From: Ophiura sarsii
Taxonomy: Eukaryota > Echinodermata > Ophiuroidea > Amphilepidida > Ophiuridae
DNA length: 64,000 nt
Direction of reading: 5' to 3'
NCBI GenBank assembly: GCA_035610835.1
Contig: CM069444.1
Coordinates: 4,949,172-5,013,171, forward strand
Under the pieces are notes generated by a model, which saw only the letters and a list, made by a program, of their open reading frames with translations, was not told where the DNA came from and did no database searches. Position 1 is the stretch's first letter. Each line of letters starts with the position of its first letter. A program made the position numbers and the translations under genes. Positions 48,201-56,990 of the stretch are shown piece by piece.

Positions 48201-48987
48201 CAGAGTTTTCTAGTAAACTGTTGTTCAATTTCCAGTAGCCACAACCCTTTTCATTTTTATGTAGATCCAATTTCATTTCAATTGCCATATGATCTGACCC
48301 ATACGCTGGAATTATCTCAATTCGTTCCACGTTATCTTCAAGAATATTTGGAATAAACCAGTAGTCTAATGTTGATTTTAACTGAGTTGATTTCCTACTC
48401 CATGTAAAACGTTTTTTGTTCCCGTTATTCTTACGCCATATATCCAAAAGATCTAGAGATGTGAAAAGTTCTTTAATTTTGTTAGCGCATTCTGGTCTTA
48501 AGTGAGAGAGTCCACCTTTACCAATCATATCAATTTTTGGGTCGAGGACAGTATTAAAATCACCGCCCAATAAGTTGTGACCGTTAATACCATATTTTAA
48601 TATTGATTGCTTTAGAAATTCAAGGTAACTTTTACGGTCCTGAATATTGTTTGGAGCATATGCATTCCATACATTTATTATTTCATCATTTATTTCTATT
48701 TTCACCGCTAATAACCTTCCCTCATTGTCTTTAAAAAGTTGTTCTGACTTTGTGATGTCACATTTCTGATTTATGAGTGTAAGAACCCCTTTACTTCTGT
48801 TGCTGCCATGGTTTCCGAAAATTCTCCCTCCCCATTCATTTTCCCACTCTTTGAGGTCGTTTTCACAACAATAAACCTCTTGTAATACTGCAATATCACA
48901 TCTCATACGTTTCAACCAATCAAATACGGTATCACGTTTTTTCTTTCTACGTAAACCAAAAACATTCAAAGTTATAAGTTTGATCAT
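45268..48987 (-). CDS. LINE ORF2: APE endonuclease and reverse transcriptase, 1239 aa
   Basis: Intact. The N-terminal endonuclease (about res. 1-240) has N8, LQEVYC with E37, GGDFN (141-145) and SDH (231-233), the catalytic set of APE-type nucleases that nick target DNA. The reverse transcriptase (about 470-820) has SPGCDGL (473-479), NWRPITLL (533-540), CIDFKKAFD (601-609), NGLRQGCNLSP (658-668) and catalytic FADD (708-711). The C-terminal zinc motif is C1144-x2-C1147-x7-H1155-x4-C1160. The protein starts MIKLITLNVFGLR, where the endonuclease fold begins, so this ATG is right. It copies the element's RNA directly at the nicked target. No stop or frameshift is present, so the protein could be active. 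Confidence 0.95.
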   Translation of the reverse strand: MIKLITLNVFGLRRKKKRDTVFDWLKRMRCDIAVLQEVYCCENDLKEWENEWGGRIFGNHGSNRSKGVLTLINQKCDITKSEQLFKDNEGRLLAVKIEINDEIINVWNAYAPNNIQDRKSYLEFLKQSILKYGINGHNLLGGDFNTVLDPKIDMIGKGGLSHLRPECANKIKELFTSLDLLDIWRKNNGNKKRFTWSRKSTQLKSTLDYWFIPNILEDNVERIEIIPAYGSDHMAIEMKLDLHKNEKGCGYWKLNNSLLENSEYNDGIKMLIAKVISEYGDMLNKRQLWDLCKNKIRKYSIDFSKGNTKENNLRLKMLEENLKKVYDKIVTELNNTEYLQEYEKTKLEYELLYHHHMQGLIIRSKAQWSQEGEKCTKYFMNLEKRNVNNKVITSLLDSEGVNVTNDDDLIKMQVDFYEDLYKTKSITRIDDVNEFMKNNNVPKLSEENRMKCEGMIDNEECLTALKKMSNNKSPGCDGLTAEFYKVHWQLVGTLIVDSFNEAYEHGELSSSHKRGIITLLHKGKLLPRNKLDNWRPITLLNIDYKIAAKALASRISEVLPTIIDTDQNGFLEKRGANLNIRLIEDVLRYTETNNIKGAMICIDFKKAFDTIKRDFILYSLKLFNFGEKIINWIKTIFNNTVSCVLHNGHMSSFFAQMNGLRQGCNLSPLLYVVAAEVMANQIRQSKYIHGIKLPFLEYDKNEVKITQFADDTTIFVKDEESIKNVLKTFELFSQISGLYINKLKSDAVWIGACRESTKEIGGINWKCVPNNNVKILGVVVNPCTKIEELSVNWESKMELIERSIRAWTMRNLTMVGKVLIVKSLLASKLSFIGSIIDLPSEFVNRLNRMFFKFVWGGSEKVKRTTLINEYEKGGLKMLNLPHFLDSLKLTWIKKLADSEISTWKNIPISLLKNTCLDLNIFKCNCSFETMNKAVKGILKEIPSFYHNLIKVWFKIKNTETINEIENWDNQVIWNNDCITSKGNTLYFKGWIKIGFVYVSDLFKDDGEIYTFDEIKNRFVHPANACIQYIAVKQAIPTLWKNERTGTRSDGITFKYNNGNTSLELCTTKIYRNAMIDKINTKPICELFWEKKFEYNNFEWSEIWGKHIKQIKEPRLMTLNWKIISNIYPTKIFLHKIGKEHDTICDVCNEIDYIEHFFYYCKKIKSVWTEVNNILSQQHNSLIKVSVTDVLFGYNKEDEDINNSINKIISVGKLVISKFRYGNHPHLISLLLFELQIRDL

Positions 48988-49187
48988 ATTAAAAGTATAC
49001 GGGGTATTTTAACATAACACATGACAAATGAATTACATACATAATAATATTGAAATATTGATTTGCTCATGATGCAAATTTCTAGAAAGGTAATTTGCTG
49101 AACTAAATTCATGACTAATGTCATACAATTGAAATGGACATTTGTTGATGTTATCAAATGATGCATTTATAATAAAGTTGAACAGTG
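48988..49187 (-). other. LINE inter-ORF spacer
   Basis: About 200 bp between the ORF1 tail and the ORF2 start, AT-rich, without an obvious internal ribosome-entry structure. Confidence 0.6.
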
Positions 49188-49595
49188 TTATGTCTGATTC
49201 TCTGAACGGTGATGTTCATGTTCAGAATCGTCATATTCATCACCAGAAGACGAGCATTCGTCACGTGGATTTACAGAATTTGCCGGCTCATATTCTGTTA
49301 TGCTTGGACATTCTTGACGGTTTTTTTTGCTTGGCACTTTCACTCCGGGTGACGTTGAGTTTTTTCTTTTGGTCTTACCCTTCTTTGATTTCTTGCCACT
49401 TGAATTCTTTGTTTCTGGAGTCCTCTCCTCCTTGTCATGAGCCTTAGCTGGTTTTCTTGCTTTCTCTGCTTCATTCTGAGAAGAAGGTGGTTGTTCTTCA
49501 GCTCTTACTCGATAGCAGGAGATCCTCGACCTTTTTAAGGATGTCTGGCGAGGGTGGACCTGCCGATGGTCTCGCGCACTTATCGAGAAGTTCAT
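49188..49595 (-). CDS. LINE ORF1 C-terminal tail in a shifted frame
   Basis: An open frame that overlaps the end of ORF1 and runs 103 residues beyond its stop. The part after the overlap (from about EEQPPSSQNEAEKARKP) is hydrophilic and lysine-rich, with KNSSGKKSKKGKTKRK, and ends acidic and serine-rich (ECSSSGDEYDDSEHEHH). It looks like the natural tail of an RNA-binding ORF1 protein, joined by a one-base shift near 49500-49510. Either a mutation split ORF1 or the element uses frameshifting; its own ATG at 49595 is probably not used. Confidence 0.55.
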   Translation of the reverse strand: MNFSISARDHRQVHPRQTSLKRSRISCYRVRAEEQPPSSQNEAEKARKPAKAHDKEERTPETKNSSGKKSKKGKTKRKNSTSPGVKVPSKKNRQECPSITEYEPANSVNPRDECSSSGDEYDDSEHEHHRSENQT

Positions 49596-50550
49596 GTAGA
49601 ATGTTTATCGCGTCGTGTTGTGGCTGATCTCTCGGTTTTACTGCTGGCAGCACGTTTGGTTTTACTACTGGCAGCACATTTGGTTTTGCTGCTGGAGTTT
49701 GCTGTTTCACTATCTGGATACAGGAGTTTTTTGTGTGACCCCGTTTGTTGCACTTGAAGCACGTGGGCCCCAATTCCGCTGTGGGGCAATTTTGTTTTGA
49801 ATGCCCGACAATGTTGCATAAGAAACACCGGAATTGGACCTTGTCCGGGCAATCTCTAGCTTGATGTTCCAAATGACATCTGGGACAGTTTGGAGGAGGC
49901 TGGCTATTGTAGTATAACACTACCTGCGCATCTATTAGCTTTGACTCGTCCCTGGGATCTGGGACCAGGATTTCACTGTATCTCTGTTTATGATCATAGA
50001 TCTCTGACACATAGCAGTACCTGTGTCCAGTGTACAGGTGCCCGAATCGTTCTGTCATTCCAATAGTATCTCCATCACGTTTTCTCTTACGGTCTGTCTC
50101 CTTATGACGCATTACAGGGGTTTCCCGTTTGGCGAAGGTATCTACCCATTGTTCTACAAAGTCATTTGTAAGCGATTGGGGGAGATCGTGGATGCTTAAT
50201 CTTATCCCCCGTTTCTTTCTCATGCCGTTCTCAGTGCTGTAGTCTTGTACTGCATAAGACCGGCCCTTAACGGTAATCATATCAAGCGCTAGGATTATTG
50301 CTTTGGCTTGCTTGGTTGCCATCGTTATAATCCAGTTACTGGCGTCAGAAACATACTGTGTACCTAGGATGTCTTTTGGACTGATGGAGTCTTTGGCACT
50401 TAAGTATACGGCTTCCGCCATTTCAATGTTACTCACTCTCACATAACGAGGGATATAAATTTGAATCCATAAGTCAGGATCTGTCAGTTTCTTTACAGTT
50501 ATCTCATCGGTGTTTTCCATCTTATGAGTTTCACTACGGTCTATACACAC
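49498..50550 (-). CDS. LINE ORF1: zinc-knuckle nucleic-acid-binding protein, 350 aa
   Basis: The first ORF of the element. Three zinc knuckles lie in a row: C222-x2-C225-x3-H229-x4-C234, C242-x2-C245-x4-H250-x4-C255 and C264-x2-C267-x4-H272-x4-C277. They are followed by a proline/lysine stretch with repeated KPNVLP. The N-terminal part (res. 1-215) has no motif I can name but should hold an RNA-recognition or oligomerisation fold as in Tx1-group ORF1 proteins. Such proteins coat the element's RNA. Two start codons are available (residues 1 and 11); the second, MENTDEITVKK, would also be reasonable. The stop may be a mutation (see shifted tail). Confidence 0.85.
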   Translation of the reverse strand: MCIDRSETHKMENTDEITVKKLTDPDLWIQIYIPRYVRVSNIEMAEAVYLSAKDSISPKDILGTQYVSDASNWIITMATKQAKAIILALDMITVKGRSYAVQDYSTENGMRKKRGIRLSIHDLPQSLTNDFVEQWVDTFAKRETPVMRHKETDRKRKRDGDTIGMTERFGHLYTGHRYCYVSEIYDHKQRYSEILVPDPRDESKLIDAQVVLYYNSQPPPNCPRCHLEHQARDCPDKVQFRCFLCNIVGHSKQNCPTAELGPTCFKCNKRGHTKNSCIQIVKQQTPAAKPNVLPVVKPNVLPAVKPRDQPQHDAINILHELLDKCARPSAGPPSPDILKKVEDLLLSSKS

Positions 50551-50926
50551 ACAGCGATGAGTCAGAACTTGCTCGTTTATTGAAGCGTTGGGATGCTCGT
50601 ACAGTGGTTGTTTATGCTAGACGCAATGACCCGTCACGGATAATGGCGGCCTATTTAAACCACAATAGACGAGAGCGTGTGTGGTAGCCTATACACTAAC
50701 AGTCAATTGACATGAACGAAAAAGGATTTTTTCGTTTTTTCGCTAATTTCTTGGACAAAACGTGTTCCAAAAACTATAATTAAAGTTCACCTGATTATCG
50801 CTGAACTGGCTGAAGTCTTTGATGGTCCAGGTACACATTAAATGTCCACAATTCCAGCGAAAATATATTCAATTTTGAGAGACGAGATAGAACGCGTCTG
50901 TATTTGATGACGACATCAAAAAAATC
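50551..50926 (-). promoter_or_regulatory. LINE 5' UTR, presumed internal promoter
   Basis: 376 bp from the element's 5' end to the ORF1 ATG. LINEs of this group carry an internal promoter in this position; I see no specific motif beyond AT-rich tracts (GGATTTTTTCGTTTTTTCGC near 50722-50741). Confidence 0.4.
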
Positions 50927-51655
50927 CCTCATTCCTGTATGGTACAAACATGATTTTGCTCTCATTTTATAGATTATTTTATATTCTATAAGATTTTGTT
51001 TCAACAAGTGTGACAACTATTGTGCAACAATTGTAATCATGAATCGATTGCGTTGTCCTTGGCTTCTTCCCTATTCGCTACACAGTGAACTTGCCCTAAT
51101 TCATCGGTTTTACATACATGACTATAACAAAAGAAATATTTAACCGATGATAGCAAAATTATACATTTTTGGAAAGCTCTCGAATAGGGGAATTCAAAAA
51201 TGCCGTGTAAATCTAGATAGGGTGCATACCAAAAAAACAAAAACTTGTAAATTCGAATAATTATGAAATTTAAACGTTTGTGTTCATTTACTACTCGATA
51301 TAGTATATTTCAACACGTTTACCATTAACAACTATTATGTTCTGATGGGTAATTAATTGCACGAGGAACTTAAATATGCACAGTAAAATTATGATTGGGA
51401 TAGGTATCAAATTATTATTGAGCTTAAATCAAAATATGAAGAAGAAAAAAAAATCGATATTTTTTGAACATTCTTAATCACAACATGTTACCATTAGCAT
51501 ATTTGGATTTCTTGTGAGATTACTGTTCAGAATACATACTTTATATGGGGCAGAACAAATAGTTATTGCGATATGCTAATTCGAATCTCAGATGGTGTAA
51601 AATGTAAAAATCTGGACATGCAACGGTAAGGGTGGCGAGTTCAAAACACACGGCC
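50927..51655 (+). repeat. GGCC-element tandem unit 3, right part
   Basis: Begins with the duplicated target CCTCATTCCTGTA and continues the unit to its terminal repeat at 51655. It lacks the ~25-bp GGTCTTATCTAAATTCCAAT block present in unit 2. Confidence 0.85.
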
Positions 51656-51867
51656 ATATACACAACAGATTTGTCAGAAACCTTTTCCAACTTTCAAGGT
51701 CTATCTAATGGATTACTAAATCAATACTATGCACGTTTTTACTGATTGTAATGCATTTCAAATGATGATTCCAAATATGGCAATGCAATTCGATAATGTT
51801 GAAATGTTCGAAACATTTTGGAATGTCGTCTGCACTCTGCAGTGGCCTGCCGCGAGGAAAGTGTTAA
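51656..51867 (+). mobile_element. MITE family A, copy 9, right part
   Basis: Resumes ATATACACAACAGATTTGTC after the inserted element and ends GCCTGCCGCGAGGAAAGTGTTAA. Together with 42565-42599 it makes a full-length family A copy. Confidence 0.8.
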
Positions 51868-52240
51868 GACCCTTGACGCATGCTCCCATATTGTAATAGT
51901 GGTTTACTACACGAACTATCCTATAGTGATAATTTGATAGGTTGGGCTTTTGGGCAGAAATATGCTCGAATTTGGATTTTTTTTATCACACTTTCCAGTT
52001 GCATCGAAAAGGAGAAACGTTATACAGGCTGTCCCAAAATGATTAGTACCCATCGATGCCCAAAGTTCAATACATTTTGTTATCATCAAAATCAATGAAA
52101 TTAGATCCGTTGTTTTTCTATCATATTTGTTAAGGTTTACTAATTTCGGACATCAATTCAGGGGAGTACAATTGTGTTCTTAGCTGTATAGAAATTGGGT
52201 CCCGTGGGCTAATTACCAGGGAGAACAAAAATAGGATGAG
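51868..52240. other. nothing recognised; transposon-end-like motif
   Basis: TATACAGGCTGTCCCAAAAT at about 52021-52040 looks like the left end of a TA-targeting element, but no right partner was found. Confidence 0.35.
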
Positions 52241-52585
52241 TGCAATATTTAAATTTACCGGTTCTAAAGCCAAGAAAAATGTTTTTAATGATGTATCTAA
52301 GAATGCTCTCCTTTGTAGTTACGCAATTTGGAATGCAAGGCACGAACCTTTTTGGATAGAGTGTCCATATATTAAGACTTAGGGCAGGCCCCATTTCCTG
52401 CTGGTTTCAGGTTTTAATTATTTTATTATGTAGGCTTGTGATGAACGTGTGTGTTTAAATCTTTTAATATATGTATAGTTGTTGTTGTTGTCCTTTGTCT
52501 ATCCTGTATGGGATGGATCCGACCATCCCGTATCCTGGAATTTCTGTACGGTCTTTCAATTGTTGAATAAAGATTGATTGAGTAA
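52241..52585 (+). repeat. possible retroelement 3' end
   Basis: A short decayed coding-like stretch (NVFNDVSKNALLCSYAIWNA in one frame, about 52270-52335) is followed by a GTTGTTGTTG run and a tail GAATAAAGATTGATTGA with a polyadenylation-like signal. Tails of short ATTGA repeats are common on LINE copies. The element type cannot be named. Confidence 0.3.
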
Positions 52586-54060
52586 AACATACTGTACCCT
52601 TTCATACGAATTTAAGATCATGAATATCGGACTTACTTTAATGAAGTTACACTCCATTGAGTAAATATGGTGATTTCACCTTTTTGGCAAAGTGCAAAAA
52701 AATGTGTTTTTAAACAGCTTGTTTGAAAGAAATTATTATATGCTCTTAATCTCTTGTCTGCTAATATCTTTCGTTCCTTTCTATTTAAAACTGCTGTTGT
52801 ATCATATTGTTGTTCAAACCACTAATACTTCTTCATTTTGATTCAATTTGAAGAGTAAAAATGGATCGTCACGCGTGTGCGACCCCAAGCTTTGTTCTTA
52901 TAATGAGCTAGTTTTGAGGCTAAACTTGAGGGACATTTAAACAGATAAAGACGTAGTCATGGGTAATTAGCAGTGGATTAGACTTCTACATTATTACACA
53001 TGTAGTCCCTTAGACCTCACGAAATCCATTCTCCAATGTGAAAATGAAATCTAAGCCACTGGTGATTCACCGAATACCACTTCATATAGAAGTCCCTAAA
53101 CACTTGTCAAATAAAACAATGCATGGGGTCACACAAGTGTGACAAACTTCTTTCACCCGTGAAATTGAATTAAGGAGAAAAATTATTAATGATTTGAACA
53201 CCCATAACTAATGACAGTTACAACAGAAAGACATACTTTTCATTTTATTTAATATATAGAATGATTTCCTTACAGTTTCAATGAGGTTTTAATTTGAATG
53301 TACTATTACTTCATGGGGGTGCATGTACATGTGCATGTAATACCCCGCCCATTGTTACACCATGGTTATTCACGCAATAATCTGTAAGACCAATTGTTAT
53401 TGAAAGAAGCCAATCGTCGTTGAATCGATTCTTATTTCCCATCTGTTTGAAGCTACATTAGCTGTTCGTTTGAGACGTGGAATATTTTTGTAAATGAATT
53501 GAATTGTGCGGTACGTTGCTTTCGCGGTTGCTTAGGTGAATATCAATTAAATTGGCAAGATTTAAGACTTTGAGGGGGAAATTGAATGTGAATTTGACGG
53601 ACATCTAAAGCTACAATTAACAATTGGATTCCAACAAAAATTATAACATAATGGATGTTATCAATATTGGTTTAATATACCATTTGGTTGTACAATTGCA
53701 TATGGTGGAATGTCCAGATCCGCTTTATTTATCTGATCTTACAAGTATGATCAAGTCAGTCAATTTTCAAAGATGTGGTTAAACTATTGTACCTTGTTCA
53801 TGATTGACTAGTTATCTATTTTTGGGAATCGTATCCCGTGTTTCATATCATGACATGGCCAGTCAGACAGACTTTTGATTCCTTTTATGAAACGGGACCC
53901 AGTGTTAGTGTTGCCAATCATTTGTAGATTTGATAATGGTATGTGGATAGAGATTCATACTCGCCATCATCACGTTGCTCTCTTTTAATCCATTTCACTT
54001 CCTTGATCCACCGTTTACACGTTCTTCATGTTTATTTATTACCCTAGCCTCCTCCTATGA
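52586..54060. other. nothing recognised
   Basis: Nearly 1.5 kb of AT-rich sequence without ORFs above 60 codons or visible repeats. Confidence 0.4.
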
Positions 54061-54066
54061 CTGATC

Positions 54067-54366
54067 CTAGTAGTTGGGACAATAATCAATAAAGTTTATA
54101 CCGAAAAAAAATTGTACTACTTCTGTATAGATTACGCATAACGCACGGAGACGGTCGCGTATGGTGAATATATTTTCATTTTTTATCACAATTATAATTA
54201 CATTTAACCGATGATTTTGATTTTTCAAATAATTGTTCAATTGTTCGTCCCTTTGTACCCCCCCCCCCCCTTCCTTTCATTTCGCAATATATGTGTATTT
54301 TGGAACGGTTGGGACAATATCAATAAAGTTCATACCGAAAAAATCGTACTACCTCGTATAGATCAC
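54067..54366 (+). repeat. direct repeats flanking ~180 bp
   Basis: GTTGGGACAATAATCAATAA at 54073 recurs as GTTGGGACAATATCAATAA at 54309. Both are followed by ATACCGAAAAAA, CGTACTAC/TGTACTAC and GTATAGAT. The second copy runs into GGGACACCCTGTATAC, a transposon-like end. Confidence 0.7.
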
Positions 54367-54469
54367 TCTGGGACACCCTGTATACAGGGGCGTCAATTCC
54401 CTTTTGAAATGTGGGTGGGGGTGACATCGGTGTGGGGTCCAGGGCCCGCTTAGTCCCCTAGGAGCTATC

Positions 54470-54487
54470 GGGGGGGGGGGGGGGGGG
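54470..54487 (+). repeat. poly-G tract, 18 bases
   Basis: An uninterrupted G-run after a G-rich stretch. Other long G-runs are at 8135, 26093, 39037, 57423 and 62653. Confidence 0.85.
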
Positions 54488-55583
54488 TTGCTGGGCCATC
54501 CCCTTTAAAACGTCAGGGCAGGGTTTTGTTTTCATTTGGTTTTCGTATGGGGGCTGGCAAGAAATCATAAATGTTGACTGATGCAGTCTTAAAAATGTGT
54601 GCGAAACGCGCAAAGATTCATAGTTTACACTAATTTTGCCAGCCATGATTGAGGTACATTTTGGCTTTATACGACCTTCTAAAAACACGGAAATTAATGT
54701 TTTGAGCACACCCGGGGTGGGAGGGGGTGGGGGCCATTTGATATAGCTTAAATCTAAATTATTTTACTTCAAACATTAGTTTTTGTCATTGTCTTCAAAC
54801 TCAACTAAATTTGGAAATACAAACAACCCCTAATTGATAATGATAACCATAAATAATTCAACTTCAACAAATTACCCAGCAGTTTACAAATATTAAATTA
54901 AAACACCTAACATGACCATTTTTTCGTATTTTCCTATTAGTATCATATGTCATACGTTGGGGAGTGTTAGTACCGTAGAACAAAATACTGTAATGTGCCT
55001 TCCATTCATATAGTATAACAGAGGATCATTGATTTTCAATGTCAAAACATTATTGTATAAGCTGATGAAACGTTTAATAGATTTCGTTCTCATTTGTGTT
55101 GGAATCCAATACCCAACTGGTGCTTTGGATATTGATTCGCCTTGCAACCGCGAAACCCGCGAACCGCACAAATTAATTTAGATACAAAATGATTCCACGT
55201 CCGGTCTATTTCAACGAAGCTACAAACATGACAAACAGATAATATGTTGGTACATGCACATGACCGTACAAGCATGTAGGCCTAAACATGGTAAATCAGA
55301 ATATCGATTCAATGACGAAACGATTGACTCTTTTCATAATGGCACAATTGGCATTCCCAGATTATTTGTGTAAAAATGGGGCTAGGGTCTCAATAATTCA
55401 ATTAACGCAACGCTGACCGTGAACAAGTAAAAGTAGAACTGCATTCAAATTATTGAATTTAGACAATCATTCCAAATCAAATTAAAAATATCTTGTCCGT
55501 AGATTCAAAAATATTATGGGGAACGATAAACAAACCTAACATAAAATAACTAAATTTAATATGATACTAACGAAGACAAAAAG
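54488..55583. other. nothing recognised
   Basis: Small ORFs on the minus strand (54458-54709, 54950-55171) lack any recognisable motif. Confidence 0.35.
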
Positions 55584-55657
55584 CATTCCGGGTGGGATTC
55601 GAACCACTGGCCTTTCGATCATTAACCCAATGCTCTATCGATTGAGCCAACGGCGCA
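55584..55657 (-). tRNA. tRNA-like pseudogene or SINE head
   Basis: On the minus strand an A box TGGCTCAATCG (55639-55649) and a perfect B box GGTTCGAATCC (55595-55605) have tRNA spacing. The D arm (GCTC/GAGC) pairs well. The seven-base anticodon-like loop TTAATGA would read AAT (isoleucine), but its stem has a mismatch. The T stem looks one base short, and the acceptor arm does not pair. TTTTT follows as a polymerase III terminator. It is most likely a decayed tRNA or the head of a SINE, not a working tRNA. Confidence 0.6.
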
Positions 55658-55662
55658 CTGTA

Positions 55663-56290
55663 CTGTTGTTACAACTTAAATAGATTCAAATATCGTTTGT
55701 TCACATTTGATGTTTGTAGCCACTTTTCGGTAGTGCATCATGGGTTTTATGATACGTGTACGCGGAACTCGGGTATGTAGCGAGTCATGTGACTTTTGCC
55801 CGGGGCAAACATTTTTAAAAGCCGTTTTGATCGCAAGATGGCGCCCTGTATTTCAGAGATAAAAAGGTGCCATATACTGATAATCTACGGTATGTATTTA
55901 ACGTTTGAAAAGACACCAATTTTAGGCGACTTGTTCACTTTCATATTCTTATTTCTTAACCCAAACTCTGACGACCTAATGCTAACTTATATTCGCCATA
56001 TTGATGAAATATATTTATATTCTGCAAAACGACTGGAATGAAATAAACATCAAATACCAAATTCAAGTTTACCCTTAATGTGACTTATATATGTAAAACC
56101 AAACATATCGCAGGATACATTCTACTAGTTTTGCCGCGAAAGAGGAAACCTGAATATAATTGAGAATTATAATTTAACGTTTAACATTAAGTTTTTTACT
56201 GTCTTTAATTATAATTTCAGTTATGGTGTGTCAGATGTAAATGATCTTTTAATGGACGCTTAGCACGTGTCGAAGTGAATACCGCGCGAG
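55663..56290. other. nothing recognised
   Basis: An 81-codon open frame at 55796-56041 has no recognisable features. Confidence 0.35.
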
Positions 56291-56990
56291 GCGCTTAATT
56301 GGAACAGCTAGAAATAACATGTTATCGAAGGCATGGAATGATTACCAGCAGGGCCGTCACTATCAATAAACCAACATGATTTGATTGTGTCGCACTTCTA
56401 GCAATTCATAGGAGAAGTGACTATTAATGGAGCTGTGTGAAAAAACTAGTACCTGAACAGTTTATCCATTCAAAATAGTGTGATGTGAGTAATGAAAACT
56501 CCTCTTTCAATAATCAATTGCTAATTGAATATGCTTAAGATTTGAAAACAAAAGTACTGGAATGGATTAAAAGAGCTCTTTGTTTATACCGTTAAATTGG
56601 GACATCACATTCCTTTAAAACACTTAAATGTTTATATACCATCTTTAATTTAAATCGTATTAAGCCAAATGTTAACAATATCATCAAAAACATCTGATTA
56701 AGGCTGACCAATGATGATTGTTTTACACCGCATTCTCCTAACGTCTTGAAATTAAATACAGCGATGCGTTATGGAAACAGCTAGAAATAACATAGTATTG
56801 AGGGCATGCCTGATTATCAGCAGGGTTATCACTAACAATAAACAAAAAATGAATTGATCGTGTCTTATTTCTACTAACGTATTACTATACCTAATCATAT
56901 ATCACGGAACAACGCTAAATATTAATGGAGCTTATGAAGAACAATTTATCAGTACAGAAATATCCATTCCAAATATCGTAACAGGAATAT
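56291..56990 (+). repeat. diverged direct repeat, ~470-bp spacing
   Basis: GGAACAGCTAGAAATAACAT at 56301 recurs as GGAAACAGCTAGAAATAACA at 56773. Both copies continue with GGCATG..TGATTA.CAGCAGGG..TCACTA.CAATAAAC and TATTAATGGAGCT, for roughly 200 bp each. Non-coding. Confidence 0.65.

Larger units (their letters stand above)
44447..50926 (-). mobile_element. full-length L1/Tx1-like LINE
   Basis: A 6480-bp insertion on the minus strand. It ends in an A11 tail (T-run at 44447-44457) and is bounded by a perfect 13-bp target duplication, CCTCATTCCTGTA. Order on the minus strand: 5' UTR (50926-50551), ORF1 with zinc knuckles, about 200 bp spacer, ORF2 (endonuclease plus reverse transcriptase), then a 3' UTR with a 13-bp minisatellite. 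Two ORFs, an APE-type endonuclease and a C-terminal CCHC motif fit the L1 group, and CCHC knuckles in ORF1 point to the Tx1 branch. Intact ORF2 and perfect duplications indicate a recent insertion. The first-strand nick, CTGTA/TGGTA, is not the T-rich site used by mammalian L1. Confidence 0.9.
42600..51655 (+). mobile_element. GGCC-type DNA element with internal tandem units
   Basis: The left terminal repeat GGCCATGTGTTTTGAACTC and right terminal repeat, read inward, GGCCGTGTGTTTTGAACTC match. The element split a MITE A copy and duplicated ATAT (42596-42599 and 51656-51659), so both ends are certain. Without the LINE inserted at 44447 it is about 2.56 kb: a ~270-bp unique left part, then three tandem units of 755-776 bp, each ending in the right terminal repeat. 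It has no ORF of its own and must be mobilised by another element. A 4-bp target does not by itself identify the superfamily. Confidence 0.8.
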
